A DNA stretch of 64,000 bases from Pseudomonas sp. UBA5706 (GTDB taxonomy: Bacteria > Pseudomonadota > Gammaproteobacteria > Pseudomonadales > Pseudomonadaceae): assembly GCF_002419965.1 (NCBI RefSeq), contig NZ_DIHC01000011.1, positions 186,491 to 250,490 on the forward strand. The letters are read 5' to 3'. Below are positions 54,176-61,790 of this stretch, one piece after another. The position numbers were made by a program, and so were the translations under genes. Each line of letters opens with the position of its first letter. Within the stretch, counting starts at the first letter, position 1. The notes under the pieces were generated by a model. It ran no database searches and was not told where the DNA came from. It saw nothing but the letters and a program-made list of their open reading frames with translations.

Positions 54176-54202
54176 TTGTTAAAAAATATTTTTGTTTATA
54201 GT
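54176..54202 (+). promoter_or_regulatory. Candidate sigma-70 promoter of the arabinose-lipid operon
   Basis: TTGTTA and TATAGT separated by 15 bases in an A+T-rich stretch, 29 bases before the start codon of the first operon gene. The spacer is short, so the call is tentative. Confidence 0.4.
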
Positions 54203-54230
54203 CAGGTCGATACCAAGAGGAGCATTCGAC

Positions 54231-55697
54231 ATGGCTGGAATTCAGGGACGAGTTCAAGAAACTGTCCCCCCCTTGACGGTCCCACCTTTGGTCGTCGACC
54301 TGGACGGCACCTTGTTGCGTTCGGACCTGCTGATGGAGACCGCGATGGCCTTCGTCAGAAGCAAACCGTTGCAGGTATTCAGCGTTTTCAACTGGCTGTT
54401 AAAGGGCAAGGCCGCGCTCAAGGAAGGCCTGGCACTGGCGACGGAAATCGACGTCTCGGTGTTGCCCTACGACCCGCAGATCATCGAATTGATCCAGGCC
54501 GAAAAAGCCACCGGACGGACGATCGTATTGGCCACTGCCAGTCATGTCAGCCTGGCCGAACGCATCGCCGAGCACCTCCAGTTGTTCGACCTGGTCATGG
54601 CCTCCGACGCCCATCGCAACTTGTCGGGCAATAACAAACGTGACCTGTTGGTTGATCATTACGGTGAGGGCGGCTTCGACTATATCGGCAACTCCAAGGA
54701 TGACCTGCCGATCTGGAAAGTGTCCCGACAGGCCTATGTCGTGAACCCGGATTCGGGGGTCGAGTTTCGGGTCAAGGCCATGACCCGGGTCGAACCGACC
54801 ATTCACAGCAACACCGCCAGCCTTCGTGACTGGCGCAAGGCAATGCGCATGCATCAGTGGCTGAAAAACGCATTGATTTTCGTGCCGTTGCTGGCCTCGC
54901 ATCGTCTGGCCCAACTTGAGCTGATGCGCGACGGCGTCTTCGCCTTTCTGTGTTTCGGCCTTTGCGCCTCCAGCGTGTACATCCTTAACGACCTGCTGGA
55001 CCTGTGCGACGACCGCCACCACAAGAGCAAATGCAACCGACCGTTCGCCAGCGGCCGCCTGTCGATCAAGGCCGGGCTGATTCTGGTCCCGACCCTGCTG
55101 ATCACCGCCTTCGGCTCGGCACTGCTGCTGTTGCCCTGGCAGTTCTCGGCGGTCATGGCGGCCTACTACGGCCTGACCCTGGCCTACTCGCTGAAGCTCA
55201 AGCGGCTGATGGCCTGGGACGTGATCGCCCTGGCGATGCTCTATACCGCTCGCATCATCGCCGGTGTCGCCGCCTTCAACCTGACGTTGACCTTCTGGAT
55301 CCTGGCGTTCTCGATGTTCATCTTCCTCAGCCTGGCCATGGTCAAGCGCTACGCCGAACTGCGCGACGCCCGGGTCCGTGAGGTCAACACCGTCGCCCGC
55401 GGTCGCGGCTACTACCCCGGAGACCTGGACATGATCGCCTCGCTCGGGGCGTCCTCTGGTTACCTGGCGGTGATGGTCCTGGCGCTGTACATCCAGGACG
55501 CCAGCACCACGTCGCTGTACGTGACGCCTCACGTGATCTGGCTGGCTTGCCCGCTGCTGCTGTTCTGGGTCACTCGCGTGTGGATGCTGACCCACCGCGG
55601 GCAGATGAACGAAGACCCGGTGGTATTCGCCATTCGTGATCGCACCAGTCAGTTGATCGGCGCGGTGTTCCTGCTGATGTTCTGGATCGCCGCATGA
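54231..55697 (+). CDS. HAD phosphatase-UbiA phosphoribosyl transferase fusion (DPPR synthase-like)
   Basis: A 488-residue fusion. Residues about 15-200 are a HAD hydrolase (VVDLDGTLLRSD with Asp nucleophile; GNSKDDLPIWK at motif IV). Residues about 205-488 are a UbiA-type membrane transferase with the Asp-rich motif NDLLDLCDDRHHKSKCNRPF (about 253-272) and eight or nine membrane segments. In mycobacteria a UbiA protein (Rv3806c) moves phosphoribose from PRPP to decaprenyl phosphate and a separate phosphatase removes the 5'-phosphate. This fusion would do both. AGAGGAG precedes the ATG. Its stop overlaps the next gene by 4 bases. Confidence 0.87.
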   Translation: MAGIQGRVQETVPPLTVPPLVVDLDGTLLRSDLLMETAMAFVRSKPLQVFSVFNWLLKGKAALKEGLALATEIDVSVLPYDPQIIELIQAEKATGRTIVLATASHVSLAERIAEHLQLFDLVMASDAHRNLSGNNKRDLLVDHYGEGGFDYIGNSKDDLPIWKVSRQAYVVNPDSGVEFRVKAMTRVEPTIHSNTASLRDWRKAMRMHQWLKNALIFVPLLASHRLAQLELMRDGVFAFLCFGLCASSVYILNDLLDLCDDRHHKSKCNRPFASGRLSIKAGLILVPTLLITAFGSALLLLPWQFSAVMAAYYGLTLAYSLKLKRLMAWDVIALAMLYTARIIAGVAAFNLTLTFWILAFSMFIFLSLAMVKRYAELRDARVREVNTVARGRGYYPGDLDMIASLGASSGYLAVMVLALYIQDASTTSLYVTPHVIWLACPLLLFWVTRVWMLTHRGQMNEDPVVFAIRDRTSQLIGAVFLLMFWIAA

Positions 55698-57010
55698 ATG
55701 CACCCTTGTATTCCTGGGGACGCTTTCCCCACAGGCCGCAGCGCGGTCACAGCTGCGTCTGGCTTGACGACCTTCCCGCCCATCTGGACCGGGTGATTGA
55801 AGATCACCGCAGCAGCCTGCCCTACGGCAATGGCCGCAGCTATGGCGACAGTTGCCTGGCGGCCAGCGATCAGGTGCTGCACATGCGCTCGCTGGATCGG
55901 CTGATCGAGGCCGACTGGGCCACCGGTGTGCTCAAGGTCGAGGCCGGCATCACCCTGGCCGAGGTCCTGAGCGTCGCCATCCCCCAGGGCTGGTTCCTGC
56001 CGGTCACGCCGGGGACCCAGTTCGCCACGGTGGGTGGCGCCATCGCCAACGACGTGCACGGCAAAAACCATCATGTGCGTGGCACGTTCGGCCGGCATGT
56101 GCTCAGCTTCGGCCTGCTGCGCCATGGCCAGCCGGAGGCGGTCTGCGCCCCGGACGTCAACGCTTCGTTGTTCTCGGCCAGCATCGGCGGCCTGGGCTTG
56201 ACCGGGGTCATTCACTGGGCGCAACTGCAATTGATGCCGATCCGTGCCAGCCAGATCGACACCACTACCGTGCGCTTCGACAACCTTGCCGAATTCTTCG
56301 CGCTGTCTGACGAACTGGATGCGCAGCACGAGTACAGCGTGGCCTGGATCGATTGCCTGGCCAAGGGAGCCGAGACCGGACGTGGCGTGTTCATCGTCGG
56401 TGATCACGCCCGGTACGGCTCGCTGGACGTCGGGCGCAGCGCGAAGTTGAGCGTGCCGCTCACGCCCCCGGTGTCGCTGGTCAACAGGCTCTCGCTCAGT
56501 GCCTTCAACAACCTGTACTGGCGGGTGCAGCCGAGCCTGCGCAAATCCGGGCGCAGCGCCTATGAACCGTTTTTCTATCCGCTGGACCGCATCCTGCACT
56601 GGAACCGCATCTACGGTCGCCGGGGTTTTCAGCAGTATCAATGCGTGATCCCGAGCGCCAATGCCGAAGCGGCGATGGGTGAGTTGCTGCGCGCTATTGC
56701 CGACGCCGGGCAAGGATCGTTTCTGGCAGTGCTCAAGCGCTGTGGCGATGTGCGCTCGCCGGGCCTGCTGTCGTTTCCGATGCCGGGGACGTCGCTGGCC
56801 CTGGACTTCCCGCAGAGCGAACACCTGCAGAACGTAGTATTCCCGCGACTGGACGACATCGTCCGTGCTGCGGGGGGCCGCTTGTATCCGGCCAAGGATG
56901 CCCATATGAGCGGCGCGGACTTTCGCCAGGCGTACCCCGCCTGGGAGCGATTGGAAGCGCTGCGCGATCCCTCTCTGATGTCCCGTTTCTGGAGCCGCGT
57001 GCTGCTATGA
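55694..57010 (+). CDS. DprE1-like FAD-dependent decaprenylphosphoryl-ribose 2-oxidase
   Basis: A 438-residue flavoenzyme closely resembling mycobacterial DprE1, which oxidises polyprenyl-phosphoryl-ribose at C2. FAD-binding segments are GNGRSYGDSC (about 49) and VTPGTQFATVGGAIANDVHG then KNHH (about 104-127). The substrate side keeps FFYPLDRILHWNRIYGRRGF, QYQCVIP and the active-site Lys401 in YPAKDAH. The residue matching Cys387 of M. tuberculosis DprE1, target of benzothiazinones, is Ala369 (GTSLALDFP). The start overlaps the preceding gene (ATGA) and its end overlaps the next. Confidence 0.9.
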   Translation: MNAPLYSWGRFPHRPQRGHSCVWLDDLPAHLDRVIEDHRSSLPYGNGRSYGDSCLAASDQVLHMRSLDRLIEADWATGVLKVEAGITLAEVLSVAIPQGWFLPVTPGTQFATVGGAIANDVHGKNHHVRGTFGRHVLSFGLLRHGQPEAVCAPDVNASLFSASIGGLGLTGVIHWAQLQLMPIRASQIDTTTVRFDNLAEFFALSDELDAQHEYSVAWIDCLAKGAETGRGVFIVGDHARYGSLDVGRSAKLSVPLTPPVSLVNRLSLSAFNNLYWRVQPSLRKSGRSAYEPFFYPLDRILHWNRIYGRRGFQQYQCVIPSANAEAAMGELLRAIADAGQGSFLAVLKRCGDVRSPGLLSFPMPGTSLALDFPQSEHLQNVVFPRLDDIVRAAGGRLYPAKDAHMSGADFRQAYPAWERLEALRDPSLMSRFWSRVLL

Positions 57011-57762
57011 CCACAACCGCTATGAAAAGAGTGCTGATCATCGGCGCAACATCGGCTATCGCCACGGCCTGCGCCCGCCTGTGGGCGATTCAGGGCAGCG
57101 ATTTTTTCCTCGTTGCGCGCAACGTCGACAAACTGCAGCAGACCGCGGCCGACCTGAAAGCCCGCGGCGCGCACAACGTCACCCTGCACGAAATGGACGC
57201 CAATGACATCGATGCTCACCCCCTGATGCTCGGCCGCTGCCTCACCGCGTTGGGCCAGATCGATATCGCGTTGATTGCCCACGGCACCCTGCCGGACCAG
57301 AAAGCCTGCGAGCGCGACGTCAACCTCGCCCTGCGCGAGTTCGCCAACAACTGCACCTCGGTGATCGCCCTGCTGACCGTGCTGGCGATGCAGTTCGAGA
57401 TCCAGCGTTGTGGCAGCCTGGCGATCATTTCCTCGGTGGCCGCCGATCGCGGACGCCCTTCCAATTACCTGTACGGCAGCGCCAAGGCTGCAGTCTCGAC
57501 CTATTGCGAAGGCTTGCAGGCGCGCCTGTTCAAGGTTGGCGTGCACGTGACCACGATCAAGCCGGGCTTCGTCGACACGCCGATGACCCAGGGCCTGTCG
57601 CTGCCCGCCGCCTTGCTGGCCCAACCGGCACAGGTCGCCCAGCGTATCGTCAAGGGCATCGCCAACAAGGTGCCGACCCTCTACGCGCCGGGGTTCTGGG
57701 CATTGATCATGCTGATCATCCGCTCGATCCCGCAGCCGTTGTTCAAGAGGCTGAACCTGTGA
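57007..57762 (+). CDS. DprE2-like short-chain dehydrogenase
   Basis: A 251-residue SDR enzyme expected to reduce the 2-keto intermediate made by the DprE1-like protein, completing ribose-to-arabinose epimerisation. The NAD(P)-binding motif is VLIIGATSAIATACARLWA (about residue 9), Ser lies in AIISSVAADRGRPS, and the catalytic YxxxK is YGSAK (about residue 157). A hydrophobic C-terminal segment (FWALIMLIIRSIPQPLFKRL) could tie it to the membrane, as in DprE2. It overlaps both neighbours by 4 bases (ATGA, GTGA). Confidence 0.88.
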   Translation: MTTTAMKRVLIIGATSAIATACARLWAIQGSDFFLVARNVDKLQQTAADLKARGAHNVTLHEMDANDIDAHPLMLGRCLTALGQIDIALIAHGTLPDQKACERDVNLALREFANNCTSVIALLTVLAMQFEIQRCGSLAIISSVAADRGRPSNYLYGSAKAAVSTYCEGLQARLFKVGVHVTTIKPGFVDTPMTQGLSLPAALLAQPAQVAQRIVKGIANKVPTLYAPGFWALIMLIIRSIPQPLFKRLNL

Positions 57763-58745
57763 ACCCCGACGTTTCGAACGGGCAGGATCATCTGTCCGGC
57801 TGGCGTTACCGGGCCGTGGTGCTGTCAGTGGTGGGGTCGGCGCTGGGCTATCTGGGGTTTTCACTGTGGGGTGGCTGGCACGCGGTGGGCGCAGCGGTGA
57901 GCGAGGTCGGCGTGGTCGGGATCCTCATCGCCCTGTTCATGTCGTCGGTGAACTACGGGCTGCGCTTCATCCGCTGGCAGACCTACCTCAAGGTGCTGGG
58001 CCACCCGATGCCCTGGCGCCCTAGCCTGAGCATCTATCTGGCCGGCTTCGCCCTGACCACTACCCCCGGCAAGGCGGGCGAAGCCTTGCGCGGTGTGTTG
58101 CTCAAACGGTGGGGCGTGCCTTACCCGCAAAGCTTCGCGGCGTTCTTCAGCGAGCGGCTGTCGGATTTGTTTGCCGTAGTGCTGCTGACGCTGTTCGGCC
58201 TGTCGCTGTACCCCGAAGCGATGCCCATGATCGTGGTCGGCATCAGCCTGGTGCTGGCCGGTCTGCTGGTGCTGTCGCAACGTCGGCTGCTGGAACGTTT
58301 GACGGCGATGGTGCCTGGCGAGGGCGGCAAGCTCATCGGGTTGCTGCGCCATCTGCTGCAAGTGCTGGTGCATGCCCAGCAGTGTCATCGTTTGCGCCTG
58401 ATGCTGGGCCTGACCGCCCTCAGCGTGGTGGCGTGGAGTGCCGAAGCGCTGGCCTTCGACTGGATACTGCAATGGATGGGCGCCGACATTCCGCTGGCCT
58501 TCGCGGTGTTCGTCTACGCCTTGGCCATGCTGGCGGGTGCGGTGAGTTTCATGCCGGGCGGGTTGGGCGGCGCCGAGGCAGTGATGGTCGGGTTGCTGGT
58601 CTGGAAAGGCATGAACAGCGCCGATGCCGTCGCCGCGACGGTGCTGATTCGCCTGGCCACACTGTGGTTTGCCGTAGCCATCGGCGCGGTGATGCTGTTC
58701 AAGCTCAAGGGCGAAGCCGCACCCCACGGGCAAACGGCGCAGTAA
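57759..58745 (+). CDS. YbhN/LPG-synthase-TM-like membrane protein, possible lipid-arabinose flippase
   Basis: A 328-residue membrane protein with about eight segments of the UPF0104/YbhN (lysylphosphatidylglycerol synthase TM) superfamily. Family motifs are GFALTTTPGKAGEALRGVLL with FFSERLSDLFAVVLL after it, and MPGGLGGAEAVMVGLLVWKG near the end. It starts with GTG overlapping the preceding stop (GTGA), so it is translated with the arabinose-lipid genes. Such proteins are found in glycolipid gene clusters and are thought to move lipids or lipid-linked sugars. A flippase role is inferred from context only. Confidence 0.8.
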   Translation: MNPDVSNGQDHLSGWRYRAVVLSVVGSALGYLGFSLWGGWHAVGAAVSEVGVVGILIALFMSSVNYGLRFIRWQTYLKVLGHPMPWRPSLSIYLAGFALTTTPGKAGEALRGVLLKRWGVPYPQSFAAFFSERLSDLFAVVLLTLFGLSLYPEAMPMIVVGISLVLAGLLVLSQRRLLERLTAMVPGEGGKLIGLLRHLLQVLVHAQQCHRLRLMLGLTALSVVAWSAEALAFDWILQWMGADIPLAFAVFVYALAMLAGAVSFMPGGLGGAEAVMVGLLVWKGMNSADAVAATVLIRLATLWFAVAIGAVMLFKLKGEAAPHGQTAQ

Positions 58746-58820
58746 CTTCACAAGCAAGCTTGGCGTGCGCAAACGTGAGCGCACCGCTTCATTCGCAGAA
58801 CAGAGACAGGAGTGCAGTTG

Positions 58821-60248
58821 ATGGTGGCAGTCGTACGTAACCGGGCATCGATTTTGATTCCCTTGCTGTTGGCAATCGGAGCGATCGTTGGCAGTTTTCT
58901 CGCTTCCAGCGGCCCCATCCAGTGGATGGACAACGGCATGTTTCTCGCCGACGCCTCCCAGGGCCAGTATTTCAGCCAGACCCTGGGCCCGCTCGACCAC
59001 CCGCTTTACCTGTTCATGAGTACCGCATTGTTTGCAGGCTTCGGGCCTTACGTGCTGAGCTTCATGAACTCATTGCTGCTGATTCCATTGGGCTGGGCGG
59101 TGTATCGACTGGCCAAAGGCGCCGGGGCCACGACCCAGCAGGCCCTGCTGTCAGTCGCCGCTGCCGTGCTGTGTCATTGCGTGTTCTGGGTCTCGACCAA
59201 GGCTGAAGTCTACGTGCTGCACTCCGTGCTGGTGACGCTGGCCTACATGGTCCAGTTCCGCGACAAGCCGCACCTGGGCGTGGTCCCTGCGCTGTTTCTG
59301 ATCGGCGTGCTGACCGGACTCGCTGCGGCGATTCATCAACTGACCTTCATCGTGCTGTTCCCGCTCTACGTGCAATTGCTGTGGCAGCACAAGGCGCGGA
59401 TTCTAGTCACTATTCCCGGCTTCATCCTCGGTTTCGCAGTGGCCATTCCCGGCATCCTTAACGAAATGCAAAACGGCCTGGGGCTGCTCGACATCGCCCA
59501 CCGCTACCTGATCGGCATCCCTGACCGCACCACCGAACAAAGCTGGCAGAGTTCACTGTTTCGCTTCGACGAAATCTGGCACGAGAAAAACTCAGTGGTG
59601 CTGCTGTTACTGTCGTTGATCGGGCCGCAACTGGTTGGCCTGCTGCTGTTCCCGAAAAACCCGACCCTGCGCGTGCTATGGGCTGCGGCGATGATGAACT
59701 TCATTTTCGCGGTGTCCTATAACGTCACCGACCGCTTCACCTTCTTCCTGCCCGGCGCAGTGCTTCTGAGCATCATCGGCGTGATCCAGCTACAAGCGTT
59801 GCTGCCCCGCAATGCTGCAGGGCTGGTCAATGCATCCCCTCTTACCGCGCCAGTGCTGATCCTGGCGGTGTTTGCGGTCTACGCCAGTGGCGCCATTCAA
59901 CTGCCGATCCACAAGGAGCCACTGCCGTTCCGCGATGATATTCACTACTTCATGGCCCCTTATTTGAGCGACCGCTCCGCCGAAGCATTCGTGCGCAGCT
60001 ACGAAAAGTCTGTCCCGCAGGGCGCGCTGATCATCGCCGACTGGACCCCCAACGGCGCACTGCGCTCGGCACAGGCCAGCGGTCTGCTCAAGGGGCGTAC
60101 GTTCGAGTCGTGTGACGAAGTTGCGAACATTGACGAGTACCTCAATGGACCCGGGGCGTACCTGGCGCGCACCAGTTACTGCGGGAAGATTGCCGATCGG
60201 TTTACGTTGGAGACGTTGCCAGTGGGGTATGAGTTGCGAGCGAAGTAA
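58821..60248 (+). CDS. GT-C type (DUF2723-like) membrane glycosyltransferase
   Basis: A 475-residue protein with about eleven membrane segments and a soluble C-terminal part (about 375-475). The first periplasmic loop has Asp residues and a DHPLY motif (WMDNGMFLADASQGQYFSQT, LGPLDHPLYLFM), and STKAEVYVLHSVLVTLAYMV follows near residue 130. Both fit the DUF2723/TMEM260-like GT-C enzymes that take sugars from polyprenyl-phosphate donors. AGGAG lies 8 bases before the ATG. It ends the operon and would transfer the arabinose to a periplasmic acceptor. The acceptor is not visible. Confidence 0.78.
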   Translation: MVAVVRNRASILIPLLLAIGAIVGSFLASSGPIQWMDNGMFLADASQGQYFSQTLGPLDHPLYLFMSTALFAGFGPYVLSFMNSLLLIPLGWAVYRLAKGAGATTQQALLSVAAAVLCHCVFWVSTKAEVYVLHSVLVTLAYMVQFRDKPHLGVVPALFLIGVLTGLAAAIHQLTFIVLFPLYVQLLWQHKARILVTIPGFILGFAVAIPGILNEMQNGLGLLDIAHRYLIGIPDRTTEQSWQSSLFRFDEIWHEKNSVVLLLLSLIGPQLVGLLLFPKNPTLRVLWAAAMMNFIFAVSYNVTDRFTFFLPGAVLLSIIGVIQLQALLPRNAAGLVNASPLTAPVLILAVFAVYASGAIQLPIHKEPLPFRDDIHYFMAPYLSDRSAEAFVRSYEKSVPQGALIIADWTPNGALRSAQASGLLKGRTFESCDEVANIDEYLNGPGAYLARTSYCGKIADRFTLETLPVGYELRAK

Positions 60249-60439
60249 CCTGATAGTGCGAGATAGCGGCGCATCCATTTCGGGCGCAGCGTCTTCCCGC
60301 ATCTCCTCATAGTAACGTCCCCTGCGATGGGGAAACGAATGATTACTTACCGGCATGCCAGCGGCGACAAGTATAGTTTGAATTTCAACTCGCTTGAGCC
60401 GCCTGCTCACTTAGCCGCCACGCCGGCATAACCACCGAT

Positions 60440-60464
60440 CATACAGGCATACAGGCATACAGGC
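60440..60464. repeat. Short tandem repeat, three copies of CATACAGG
   Basis: The 8-base unit begins at 60440, 60448 and 60456, six bases before the stop of the leftward orphan gene. Such units can vary in number by slippage, but here they lie outside any gene. Confidence 0.7.
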
Positions 60465-60469
60465 CTGAA

Positions 60470-61201
60470 TTACGGTGTCATTCTTAGATTGTCCAGCTTT
60501 ACCTGTGCGCCACTAATTGCATCTTGCGGAGATATCGACATTTTAAACCGCAGCTTTTTAATGATTTTCGACCCTCGCACGCCCAGAGTGAAATCCCGAA
60601 CTGTGTCACTGGGCCATCGAGTGAAGTCTTCACTCGCGACAACAACGTCTTGCTCAGTCATGGCATCGACCCTATGATCTGCGACAGCCCTATAATAGTA
60701 TAGTTGACATGCGAAAGACACGACGGAGTAAGAAGCGTTAAAGATCAAGTCGATTTCCAGCGTTCTCAAAGCGCTATTATTTAGATTGGTACGTATTCCC
60801 ACTATTAATTTTTTTCCCGCAATGCCGGGCAAAACTTCGGGATGATCCACAATCTCCTTAGTATTGAACCCCCAACTTCCAGGGGTCTCTTCATACGAAC
60901 CGATTATTTGGTATAGGGGTCGTGGAAGCCAAAAGAAAGACCCTTCTGGGGCATCTTCAAAGTCATCAACATCCACCTTATCCGCGATAATAAACGTCCA
61001 GGGTGGCGAAATTTCACCCATGTATCTCCCCGTCAGGCTGTGGCCTCCGACTGAAAGTCCCGAAACTGGGTAACTCCACTGCCCATTGACCAGATCCGCC
61101 CATCCTAACCGAACACCATTATCCAGAACCTCTACTTGATCCAGCGTCTCTACTTGGCCGGCATCTTGGGTGTTCGTGTTTGTCCTTGATGAGTTGCTCA
61201 T
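60470..61201 (-). CDS. A+T-rich orphan gene with Ig-like N-terminus
   Basis: A 243-residue protein without signal or membrane segment. Residues about 18-70 resemble the Ig-like repeats of large Pseudomonas surface or insecticidal proteins (VEVLDNGVRLGWADLVNGQW, SVGGHSLTGRYMG). The rest looks like a beta-sandwich, possibly carbohydrate-binding (VDVDDFEDAPEG near residue 76; GSKIIKKLRFKMSISPQDA near 210). AGGA precedes the ATG. Base composition is clearly more A+T-rich than all neighbours, suggesting acquisition. I cannot name a function. Confidence 0.65.
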   Translation of the reverse strand: MSNSSRTNTNTQDAGQVETLDQVEVLDNGVRLGWADLVNGQWSYPVSGLSVGGHSLTGRYMGEISPPWTFIIADKVDVDDFEDAPEGSFFWLPRPLYQIIGSYEETPGSWGFNTKEIVDHPEVLPGIAGKKLIVGIRTNLNNSALRTLEIDLIFNASYSVVSFACQLYYYRAVADHRVDAMTEQDVVVASEDFTRWPSDTVRDFTLGVRGSKIIKKLRFKMSISPQDAISGAQVKLDNLRMTP

Positions 61202-61566
61202 TTCAGTTGATCCTGCAAGACGGTGAAGAGTTACAGTAGCATGGACGCGAGCAACCTAATCCAGACTTCTTTACCCTTCGGGGAGCGCACTGAAAATACA
61301 CGATCTATTTAAACCAGTGAAAACAATTAGTTAAGACCCTTAATTGCTCTTCGCGATAATGGTTAGGCCGAATAAATCTATTAATCGCTCCACGGGGACG
61401 GTTCATTACCCTGCAAAAACGAGAACACCGCGTTCGCTTACAGTCGCGACGCCTACCGGCACATTCGGAGTCATAACCACGGACCCGTAGACAAGATTAA
61501 CGCTGAGAAAACACAGTACGGACGAATTTATCGACCGAAAATCCATTAAAGCTTTATTGCAACCGG
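61202..61566. other. A+T-rich gap with no recognised feature
   Basis: About 365 bases between the orphan gene and the DUF2945 gene. No open frame, repeat or hairpin stands out; the composition is like that of the orphan gene, so it may belong to the same acquired segment. Confidence 0.4.
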
Positions 61567-61776
61567 TTATGCCTTTTCCAGCGCCCCTTCCTTATGCAGC
61601 GCCAAATGCCCGGTCTTGTCACTTTTGACTTCGTACTGAGGTGCTTCTTTAGAGGCAGGGCGATGGCGGCCCATGAACTCGATATCCTGGGTGTGAACTC
61701 GGATCACGACGCCTACGACATGGCCGATATCCGAATCCCAGCGTACGTGATCGCCTTTTTTGAATGCATGGGCCAT
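61567..61776 (-). CDS. DUF2945 (hypervirulence-associated TUDOR-like) protein
   Basis: A 69-residue protein with the complete DUF2945 pattern: FKKGDHVRWDSDIGHVVGVV, then VHTQDIEFMGRHRPASKEAP, QYEVKSDKTG and LALHKEGALEK. It is a small SH3/TUDOR-like barrel of unknown function, common in Pseudomonas next to stress or trehalose genes. AGGAGAACGAAC precedes the ATG. It follows the glucoamylase-like gene after 14 bases and is probably cotranscribed. Confidence 0.85.
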   Translation of the reverse strand: MAHAFKKGDHVRWDSDIGHVVGVVIRVHTQDIEFMGRHRPASKEAPQYEVKSDKTGHLALHKEGALEKA

Positions 61777-61790
61777 GTTCGTTCTCCTGT

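Larger units (their letters stand above)
53924..54230. other. Divergent promoter region of norR and the arabinose-lipid operon
   Basis: 307 bases without a gene. The norR-proximal part holds two GT-N7-AC sites. The right end, near 54160-54200, is very A+T-rich and contains a plausible sigma-70 promoter for the rightward operon. Confidence 0.55.
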
